Positions 16,348-22,849 of a DNA stretch of 42,263 bases are shown piece by piece. The translations under genes and the position numbers were made by a program. The stretch comes from Rhizobium sp. BK376. GTDB taxonomy: Bacteria; Pseudomonadota; Alphaproteobacteria; Rhizobiales; Rhizobiaceae. Under the pieces are notes generated by a model, which was given only the letters and a program-made list of their open reading frames with translations, did not search any database and was not told the origin of the DNA. Positions within the stretch are counted from its first letter, which is position 1. Every line of letters begins with the position of its first letter. The stretch is from assembly GCF_004341625.1 (NCBI RefSeq), contig NZ_SLZG01000034.1, forward strand, positions 1 through 42,263. Reading direction: 5' to 3'.

Positions 16348-18546
16348 ATGGCATTGGAACCCTGGTACAAGACGGCGCTTCGCTGGGCCCAGACGAATCT
16401 CGTCGAAATCGACCCGGCGCGCTATGACGAGCAATGGTGGCGGGAGCATTGGCGCAAGACGCGCGTCCAGGGCGTGATCATCAATGCCGGCGGCATTGTC
16501 GCCTATTATCCTTCAGCGTTTCCGCTGCATCACCGCGCCGAAACCCTCGGCGAGCGCGACCTCTATGGCGAGATCGTCAAGGCAGCCCGCGAAGAAGGAC
16601 TCAAGGTCATCGCCCGCATGGATTCGAACCGGGTCGCCGAGGACTTCTATCGCGCCCACCCGGACTGGATCTGCATCGACATCGACGGCAAGCCCTATCG
16701 TCAGGCCGACAAATACATCACCTGCATCAACTCGCCCTATTACAGCGAATACCTCCCCAAAATCACGGAGGAGATCATCGGCCGCAGCCAGCCCGACGGC
16801 TTTGCCGACAACAGCTGGGCCGGCATTCCCCGCAAGAACATCTGCTATTGCCAGCACTGCACGAAGCAGTTCCGCGAATGGTCCGGGGTAGAGCTGCCGC
16901 GCCGCCATGATTGGGCCGATGAAAACTACCGCCTCTGGATCCGCTGGAACTACAAGCGACGCACGGACCTGTGGGAATTCAACAACAAGGTCACGACCAA
17001 GGCGGGTGGCGAGCATTGCGCCTGGATGGGAATGATCAGCGGCGACGTGCTGAACAACAGCAATCGCTTCATCGATCTGCCGTCGATCCTCGCTCGCAGC
17101 CCGATCGTTATGCTTGACCATCAGCGCCGTAATACGATCGACGGTTTCGAGGACAACACGGAAGCCGGCAAGCGGCTGCACGAAGTCGGCGGCTGGGACA
17201 AGCTCATTCCGGAAAGCACGCCGCAATATCAGCTCGGCTCTCCCGCTTTCCGTCTCGCCAGCATGCCGCCCGCCGAGGTGCGCCTATGGTCGTCCTCTGC
17301 TTTTGCCGGCGGCATCCAGCCCTGGTGGCATCATATCGGTTCGCTGCACGAAGACCGGCGTCAGTACAACACCGCCGAGCCGATCTTCACCTGGCACGAG
17401 GCCAATCAGGATATCCTCGTCAATCGCAAGCCGCAGGCCGATGTCGGCGTCGTCTGGTCGCAGGACAATCACGATTTCCACGGTCAGGACAAGGCCAACG
17501 ACCGCACGATGAACCCCTACCGCGGCACGACGCGGGCGCTCGATCGGGCCGCCATCACCTACCTTCCCGTCCATGCAAACGATATCGGCAAGGCGGCCGG
17601 CCGCTTTGGCGTGCTGATTCTGCCGAACCTCGCTGCCATGTCGGATGCGCAGGTCGCTGCCGTCGAGGCCTTTGCTGCACAGGGCGGATCGGTGATCGCC
17701 TCGTCGGAAGCGAGCCTCTACAGCGAATATGGGGACAAGCGCGCCGATTTCGCGCTGGCCAAACTCTTCGGCGTCCACGCGAAGGGCGGCAGCCGAGGTG
17801 CACAGGATGTGGCCAATCCGGATATCGAAACCAGCAGTCGCCACACCTATCTGCGCCTGTCTCCCGAGCTTCGCGCCAAGGTACACGGCCCCAAGGACAA
17901 GACGGCGCCGGCAGCGGATGGCACGCGCCATCCGGTCCTTGCCGGTCTCGACGGAACCGATACCCTGCCCTTCGGCGGCTATCTACCGGTGGTGAGCGTC
18001 GACGACGATGTGACGGTGCTGGCAACCTACATTCCGGATTTTCCGATCTATCCGCCGGAAACCTCCTGGATGCGCCAGCCCTATTCCGATCTGCCGGCCA
18101 TTACCGTGCGCGAGACGAAGAATGGCGGCAAGTTCGTCTGGTTCGTTGCGGATCTCGATCGCTGCTACGCCCGCGACGAACAGTTCGAACATGCAAAGCT
18201 GATTGCCAATGCCGCCCGCTGGATGCTCGGCGATCGTTCGCTTCTGAGCCTGGAAGGAACCCACGGCTTCGTCACCGCAACGCTCTACAGTCAGTACAAT
18301 CGAGCCATCATCCATCTCAACAACCGGATTTTGACGTCCCGTGTACCGGGCCGGCAGAACGAATTGCTTCCCATCGGGCCGGTCACCGTGCGGTTGCGAA
18401 AAACCTCCGGCGACAGCCAGCCCGTAGGTGTTTCGCTGCGGGTAAGCGGCCGGAAAGTCGCAGCAAAATCGGAGGGCAACGAGATCGTCATCGACGTCGG
18501 CGAGGTGCTGGACCACGAAGTCGTGGTGATCGATTGGGCGAGGTAA
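16348..18546 (+). CDS. GH42/GHL6-like glycoside hydrolase with trimerisation-type domain
   Basis: This 732-aa protein has no signal peptide. Residues 1 to about 370 form a TIM barrel of the GHL6 or GH42 sort: GVIINAGGIVAYYPS, VIARMDSNRV, HPDWICIDIDGKPY, ITCINSPYY (C126), DGFADNSWAG and ICYCQHCTKQF (C166, C168, C171). The four Cys match the zinc site layout of GH42. Residues about 400-640 resemble the GATase-like trimerisation domain (FGVLILPNLAAMSDAQVAAVEAFAAQGGSVIASSE), and a beta-rich tail follows (VTVRLRKTSG). Start ATG 16348 is preferred over the in-frame GTG 16339; the ATG at 16331 ends at once. It is divergent from the locus-1 transporter operon, so it probably cuts the imported oligosaccharide in the cytoplasm. 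Bond specificity is unknown. Confidence 0.75.
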   Translation: MALEPWYKTALRWAQTNLVEIDPARYDEQWWREHWRKTRVQGVIINAGGIVAYYPSAFPLHHRAETLGERDLYGEIVKAAREEGLKVIARMDSNRVAEDFYRAHPDWICIDIDGKPYRQADKYITCINSPYYSEYLPKITEEIIGRSQPDGFADNSWAGIPRKNICYCQHCTKQFREWSGVELPRRHDWADENYRLWIRWNYKRRTDLWEFNNKVTTKAGGEHCAWMGMISGDVLNNSNRFIDLPSILARSPIVMLDHQRRNTIDGFEDNTEAGKRLHEVGGWDKLIPESTPQYQLGSPAFRLASMPPAEVRLWSSSAFAGGIQPWWHHIGSLHEDRRQYNTAEPIFTWHEANQDILVNRKPQADVGVVWSQDNHDFHGQDKANDRTMNPYRGTTRALDRAAITYLPVHANDIGKAAGRFGVLILPNLAAMSDAQVAAVEAFAAQGGSVIASSEASLYSEYGDKRADFALAKLFGVHAKGGSRGAQDVANPDIETSSRHTYLRLSPELRAKVHGPKDKTAPAADGTRHPVLAGLDGTDTLPFGGYLPVVSVDDDVTVLATYIPDFPIYPPETSWMRQPYSDLPAITVRETKNGGKFVWFVADLDRCYARDEQFEHAKLIANAARWMLGDRSLLSLEGTHGFVTATLYSQYNRAIIHLNNRILTSRVPGRQNELLPIGPVTVRLRKTSGDSQPVGVSLRVSGRKVAAKSEGNEIVIDVGEVLDHEVVVIDWAR

Positions 18547-18564
18547 TTCGCCAATCCACGAAGG

Positions 18565-18594
18565 ACGGATGGACCTTGCCGGAGGTCCGTCTGT
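18565..18594 (+). terminator. Terminator-like hairpin after the hydrolase gene
   Basis: ACGGATGGACCT pairs with AGGTCCGTCTGT around a 6-nt loop (12-bp stem with two G-T wobbles), followed by TTCGG with only a short T stretch. It lies 18 bp after the stop of the 732-aa hydrolase gene and between convergent genes. It may end transcription or stabilise the 3' end. Confidence 0.5.
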
Positions 18595-18709
18595 TTCGGT
18601 GCATTGACTTAAAATTCGGAGGCCTCGCGCAGCTTGCAGACGAGGCCCAACTTCGTGGAATCAAGGCATATGGCGCAAATATTCAGCCGCGCATCGAGAT
18701 GGTATAGCT

Positions 18710-19501
18710 CTATCCCGGCACCGCACCGCCCAGCGCGATCGTCAGTTCGCGTGCCGCTTCGACCACAAGCCGGCCGAGCGCCGGAACTCGTGCCATCGGG
18801 ATGCGCGACGGCAGGCCCGAAATGGAAATGGCGCAGACGCTTTCCCCTTGGTAATTGTAGACCGCCGCGGCGATGCAGCGTAGGCCGGTGACGAATTCCT
18901 CATCGTCGATAGCATATCCGTTCTCACGAATATCTTCGAGCTGCGCCTCAAGCGCTGCGCGGCGTGTCAGCGAGTTGCGGGTGAAGCGGCGCAAGCCGCA
19001 ACGGGACAGCACCCTCGTCACATCGTCCGAAGCATAAGAGGCAAGAATGGCCTTGCCCATGCCGGAAGCCGGCATTGGTACACGACCGCCGAGGCGATTG
19101 ATAGCGCGAGCGATTTCGCGGCTTTCGACCTGATTGATCAATACCATCTCGCCGTCTTCCACAACGCCGAGATTGGCCGTCTCGTGCGTCTGGTCGCGCA
19201 GACGACGCAGGAAGGGCAGGGCGGGGGCCGCGAAACTGCGCTGCCGAGCAAAAGCCGAGCCGATAGCGAAGGTCTGGCGTCCGATATGCCAGAGCCGGTC
19301 TGTCGGGTTGAATTGAATGAACTGGCGCTGCTCCAGCGTGGTCAAGATCCTATGTACCGTTGAAGGTGCCAGACCGGTGCGGCTGACGAGATCGGTCAGC
19401 CGATTGCCCTCGTCATCCTCCCCCAGAACTTCCAGCAACATCATGGCGCGCTCGACGGACTGGACGCGACCGTGAAGATCTTTCTCCTCCATAAATACCA
19501 T
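18710..19501 (-). CDS. IclR-family transcriptional regulator
   Basis: This protein is 263 aa, or 260 aa if it starts at ATG 19492. The N-terminal winged helix is clear (QSVERAMMLLEVLGE, RLTDLVSRTGLAPSTVHRILTTLEQRQFI), and the C-terminal IclR effector domain follows (LRRLRDQTHETANLGVVEDGEMVLINQVES, MPASGMGKAILA, GLRCIAAAVYNYQGE). A ribosome binding site AGGAG lies upstream, closer to the spacing wanted for ATG 19492. It is convergent with the 732-aa hydrolase gene and probably regulates locus 1 through the motif at 16230-16256. A copy of the same motif stands just before its own start. Its promoter carries the LacI-type operator at 19673-19684. Confidence 0.9.
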   Translation of the reverse strand: MVFMEEKDLHGRVQSVERAMMLLEVLGEDDEGNRLTDLVSRTGLAPSTVHRILTTLEQRQFIQFNPTDRLWHIGRQTFAIGSAFARQRSFAAPALPFLRRLRDQTHETANLGVVEDGEMVLINQVESREIARAINRLGGRVPMPASGMGKAILASYASDDVTRVLSRCGLRRFTRNSLTRRAALEAQLEDIRENGYAIDDEEFVTGLRCIAAAVYNYQGESVCAISISGLPSRIPMARVPALGRLVVEAARELTIALGGAVPG

Positions 19502-19510
19502 CACTCCTGC

Positions 19511-19526
19511 CGAATGGCTTGCGGAC
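19511..19526. promoter_or_regulatory. 16-bp motif shared with the locus-1 promoter
   Basis: CGAATGGCTTGCGGAC lies 10-25 nt upstream of the iclR start. It differs by one base (C for T) from 16230-16245 in the divergent promoter of locus 1. Two such matches in the two regulatory regions most relevant to an IclR regulator point to its binding site, here probably autoregulatory. Confidence 0.5.
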
Positions 19527-19670
19527 AAATGGCGGGCACACCCGTTCCTGAAGGCCGAGCGCCTGCCATGTTTCCATCGATTGAATTTCCTCCCGAGCGA
19601 TGGCTTGGCTTGGCCGAAGGCCCCAAGGGGCGTCGGCATTTCCGGTCACGAACCAAGTCATCATGCATTG

Positions 19671-19699
19671 ATGGTAGCGCTACCGTAAAAAGCCGTCAA
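19671..19699 (-). promoter_or_regulatory. iclR promoter with LacI-type operator over the -10 box
   Basis: On the minus strand TTGACG (19694-19699), 17 nt, then TACCAT (19671-19676) forms a sigma-70-like promoter about 170 nt upstream of iclR. The perfect 12-bp palindrome GGTAGCGCTACC (19673-19684) covers the end of the spacer and most of the -10 box. A CG-centred palindrome is typical of LacI/GalR-family operators. The same arrangement recurs at 20979-21007. Confidence 0.75.
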
Positions 19700-19771
19700 C
19701 GACTATCTTTCGACGCTAACGGCAGACCACGTGTGGACAGCTCGCCATTTTGGGTACAGAAACCGGCTTCT

Positions 19772-20866
19772 CTAAAGCTCAGCTGACGTCAGTCGGCCAG
19801 CACGGTCGGTACTGCCCCGCGCCATAACCCGATAACCCAGATCGACAATCCTTGGGCCACTTTCATCGCCATCCAGCCGGCGCCGCATGGCCAACACGGC
19901 CTCATAGCCCGACTCCCAGCGTGGGCTGTACACGCTACTGAGCGACGGATGCGCCGCAGCCATGATGTCGAAGTCGTTAAAGCCGGCAATGCCGAAATCC
20001 TCTGGTACACGGATACCGCGTTTCAGGCATTCGAACAAAACCCCAAGCGCCATTACGTCGTTGTTACAGAAAACGGCATCCATGCGTGGCTCGGCTTCCA
20101 AAAGATTGCTCAGCAGCTTGCGAGCACCAACCGGCGTGGCAAAGCTCGTCTTACCCGGACTTTTGCGCTCATGCACGGGTTCGCCCGTCACAATGGGGGT
20201 AATCAGTTTCGGGTTGTACATGCCCGCTTCCTTCAGCGTATCCGTCAAACCGGCAAGACGCCCAAGAGAACGGCTATTCATCCAACCGCTCAGAAAACCG
20301 ATGTGTCGATAGCCTGCATCGATCAAATGCCGCGCGATCGCCCGACCTGCCTCGTAGTGGGAGAAGCCAATGACGGTATCGATCGGATCATCGGTGATAT
20401 CCATAATTTGGATGACCGGGCAGCCGGCGCTCTCCAACATCGCGCGGGATCTCGGATTTTGATCGGTACCGGAGATGATCATCCCGGCCGGCTTCTGCCG
20501 CAGCATCTGCCCGATCAGGCGCTCCTCTTCGTCCTCGCTATAGTGGGTATTGCCGACCTGTATCTGCAGGCTGCTGCCATCGGCGCCGTCATAGACGCCT
20601 CTCAGCACGTCCGAAAAGATGTTCTGCGTCAGGGAAGGAACGAGCACGCCGACGATATCCGTGCGGATCGAAGCGAGCGCACGAGCGTTCAGATTCGGAA
20701 CGTAGTTCAGTTCGCGAACGGCATCGTCGATGGTACGCCTCAGTGCTTCAGAGACTTGGCTCGGATCACGCAACGCGCGTGAAACGGTTATGGCGCCCAC
20801 ACCGGCTCGGCGCGCGACGTCGGCGATTGTAGGACGTCCATCGGTCCGGCGACTACGCAAATTCAT
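19772..20866 (-). CDS. LacI/GntR-type transcriptional repressor
   Basis: This 364-aa regulator carries an N-terminal LacI helix-turn-helix and hinge (TIADVARRAGVGAITVSRALRDPSQVSEALRRTI, then YVPNLNARALAS). The periplasmic-binding-protein-like effector domain follows (VGVLVPSLTQNIFSDVLRGV, GRAIARHLIDAGYRHIGFLSG, DAVFCNNDVMALGVLFECLKRGIRVPEDFGIAGFND, QPSLSSV-like PSLSSVYSPRWESGY). ATG 20866 is chosen because the HTH begins 12 residues later; GGAG lies 10 nt upstream. It is divergent from the locus-2 binding protein gene, with the operator GGTAGCGCTACC at 20994-21005 between them and a second copy before iclR. It probably represses both in the absence of a sugar ligand. Confidence 0.93.
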   Translation of the reverse strand: MNLRSRRTDGRPTIADVARRAGVGAITVSRALRDPSQVSEALRRTIDDAVRELNYVPNLNARALASIRTDIVGVLVPSLTQNIFSDVLRGVYDGADGSSLQIQVGNTHYSEDEEERLIGQMLRQKPAGMIISGTDQNPRSRAMLESAGCPVIQIMDITDDPIDTVIGFSHYEAGRAIARHLIDAGYRHIGFLSGWMNSRSLGRLAGLTDTLKEAGMYNPKLITPIVTGEPVHERKSPGKTSFATPVGARKLLSNLLEAEPRMDAVFCNNDVMALGVLFECLKRGIRVPEDFGIAGFNDFDIMAAAHPSLSSVYSPRWESGYEAVLAMRRRLDGDESGPRIVDLGYRVMARGSTDRAGRLTSAEL

Positions 20867-20978
20867 CCCCCAAATACTCCCGCAGACCCCTCGTTGCTGC
20901 TCGCCGCTCAATTCTAAAGCAGCCCAGTCCGCGTTCAAAGCCGGTTTATGAAATTCGTCAGAGACACTCGAAATGCGC

Positions 20979-21007
20979 TTGACGACATTTCTTGGTAGCG
21001 CTACCGT
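20979..21007 (+). promoter_or_regulatory. Locus-2 promoter with LacI-type operator over the -10 box
   Basis: TTGACG (20979-20984), 17 nt, then TACCGT (21002-21007), with the perfect palindrome GGTAGCGCTACC at 20994-21005. The geometry is base-for-base the same as the iclR promoter at 19671-19699. The leader to the start at 21103 is about 95 nt. The divergent lacI-type gene starts 128 bp to the left and may be autoregulated from the same site. Confidence 0.8.
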
Positions 21008-21102
21008 ACCTTTGCGTTGCTCGTCAACTCACCTAAGTCAATAAAAATCAATAAAAATTTCAGGGAAGAGATGCGACGCCTCGATAAAGGAGGATTTCGA
21101 GC

Positions 21103-22719
21103 GTGACACTGACCAGACGTACATTCATGAACCGTTCCGCCGCTGTCTTGGCTGGCGCTGGGGTGGCTGCTAATTTTGCCATGCCAGCAGCAGCACAAAA
21201 CGCCACCCAGCTGCGCCTGGCTTTTGCGGCCCGTGGCCTGCGCAATATCGATCCTGCCGCTTATATTCAAGGCGCCGATGAGTGGGGCATCATCCATATT
21301 TTCGATACACTGATCGACACGCCACTGGGGCATTTTCCTTCCAGCATGGCGGAGGTCCAGCCAAGTCTGGCCGAAAGCTGGACAATGGCGCCGGATGCAA
21401 AGACCTGGACGTTCAAACTTCGTCAAGGTGTGAAGTTTCACAAGAATTACGGTGAGATGACGTCCGACGACGTCAAGTTCACCTTCGATCGGCTGCTCTC
21501 GACAACGGAAGTCACGCCGAACCATGTTCTTTACACCAATATCGCCGAAGTGAAGGTCGACGGTCCTTACACTGTCATCTTTACACTCAAGCAGCCCGAC
21601 CCGCTTCTTCCGATCGGTCCGCTGACCCACGCTTCCGCCAGCATTGTTTCACGCAAGGCGGTGCAGGAAAAAGGGAAGGGGTTCGACCGCGATGCGATCG
21701 GCACCGGACCCTATCAGCTTGTGAGCGTCGAGGCCGATCCGTCGCAAGGGATAAAGCTTGCGGCCAATCCAGATTATTTCGGCGGGCCGCCGGCGACCCC
21801 CAACATGCAGATCCTCTTCATTGCCGACACGACTGCGCGGACGCTTGCGCTGTTTTCCGGCGACGTTCACATGATCGAGGGTGTACGTGCCCCCGGCTGG
21901 GTGCCATCCATCCAACAACGCGGTGCGGGCTTTCATTTCGATGTGTCCTCGCCCGGCAGTATCTTTACAATCTCAATGAACATGAAGGTAAAGCCGTTCG
22001 ATAGTCTCAAGGTGCGGCAGGCAATGGCCTACCTCATCAATCGCGATGAGATCGGGGCTGCCCAAGCACCCTTCGGCCTCAGGACCTACGGCATCAACCC
22101 CACTTCCTACCTTGGCGGGTTCAATGCCGATACGATCCCGGCGGACGTTCGCTACGACTTCAACCCCGACAAGGCCAAGCAATTGCTGACTGAAGCCGGC
22201 TTTCCAAAGGGCTTCAGTTTCACGACCGATACGTCTCAACGCGAGGACTACCAGTCCATCATGCTGATCATTCAGCAGCAGCTTCGCGTCGGCGGTATCG
22301 ATATGAAGCTGAACATCAAGGACCACACGGCCTTCCACGCGGATCAGGGCAACGACACCAATACGCTCTACCAGATGTCCTCCGCTTATCCGCCCGTTCC
22401 GACCCAGGCGATCCTGCAGCAACTCAGCAAGGCGGCGGAGGTCAAGTCCGACGGAACCGGCGGCGCGAACTTCAGTCATTACGGCGCCGTCATTCCCGGC
22501 ATCGACGTTCTGCTGCAAAAGGCGATGGACGAGCCCGATATCAATAACCGCATCAAGCTGGTCCAGGAAATCGAGGTCAAGTTCCTGCAGGACATGCCGC
22601 TGCTGCCGGTCTGCGACAACGGCTACATGCTCGTCCGCTCCCCGAACTGCGATCTCGGATATGAGATGAAGTCCGGCTACGCACATTGGCGGATGACGAA
22701 AGCCAAGATTACGGCGTGA
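21103..22719 (+). CDS. DppA/OppA-type solute-binding protein (family 5), Tat-type signal
   Basis: This 538-aa periplasmic protein has a twin-arginine-like signal (LTRRTFMNRSAAVLAGAG, cleavage near MPAAAQ). The SBP_bac_5 body follows: PSLAESWTMAPDAKTWTFKLRQGVKFH, DVKFTFDRLL, GTGPYQLV, VRQAMAYLINRDEI and YDFNPDKAKQLLTEAGFPKGF. Start GTG 21103 is supported by AAAGGAGGA at 9 nt. Members of this transporter class carry peptides, opines or, in rhizobia and archaea, oligosaccharides. The hydrolase gene that follows and the LacI regulator favour an oligosaccharide here. First gene of the locus-2 operon. Confidence 0.93.
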   Translation: MTLTRRTFMNRSAAVLAGAGVAANFAMPAAAQNATQLRLAFAARGLRNIDPAAYIQGADEWGIIHIFDTLIDTPLGHFPSSMAEVQPSLAESWTMAPDAKTWTFKLRQGVKFHKNYGEMTSDDVKFTFDRLLSTTEVTPNHVLYTNIAEVKVDGPYTVIFTLKQPDPLLPIGPLTHASASIVSRKAVQEKGKGFDRDAIGTGPYQLVSVEADPSQGIKLAANPDYFGGPPATPNMQILFIADTTARTLALFSGDVHMIEGVRAPGWVPSIQQRGAGFHFDVSSPGSIFTISMNMKVKPFDSLKVRQAMAYLINRDEIGAAQAPFGLRTYGINPTSYLGGFNADTIPADVRYDFNPDKAKQLLTEAGFPKGFSFTTDTSQREDYQSIMLIIQQQLRVGGIDMKLNIKDHTAFHADQGNDTNTLYQMSSAYPPVPTQAILQQLSKAAEVKSDGTGGANFSHYGAVIPGIDVLLQKAMDEPDINNRIKLVQEIEVKFLQDMPLLPVCDNGYMLVRSPNCDLGYEMKSGYAHWRMTKAKITA

Positions 22720-22756
22720 TACGCCACCGATAGGATGACGACCGATATGCCAGACG

Positions 22757-22781
22757 CCGCCGAAGGTCATTTCTTCGGCGG
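22757..22781 (+). terminator. Intercistronic hairpin after the binding-protein gene
   Basis: CCGCCGAA and TTCGGCGG form a perfect 8-bp stem with a 9-nt loop, 38 bp after the binding-protein stop and 69 bp before the hydrolase start. There is no T-run. It is most likely a partial terminator or mRNA stabiliser keeping the binding protein more abundant than the rest of the transporter. Confidence 0.5.
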
Positions 22782-22849
22782 ACAGGAGAATCGCGCTTAC
22801 GCAACGTCTTCGCAAGTCGAGGACCGGATTTCGCAAGGACGGTACATCA

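Noticed and set aside
19780..19800. Palindromic CTGACGTCAG near the end of the LacI-type gene
   Set aside because: It lies within coding sequence near the stop and has no promoter context; probably chance.
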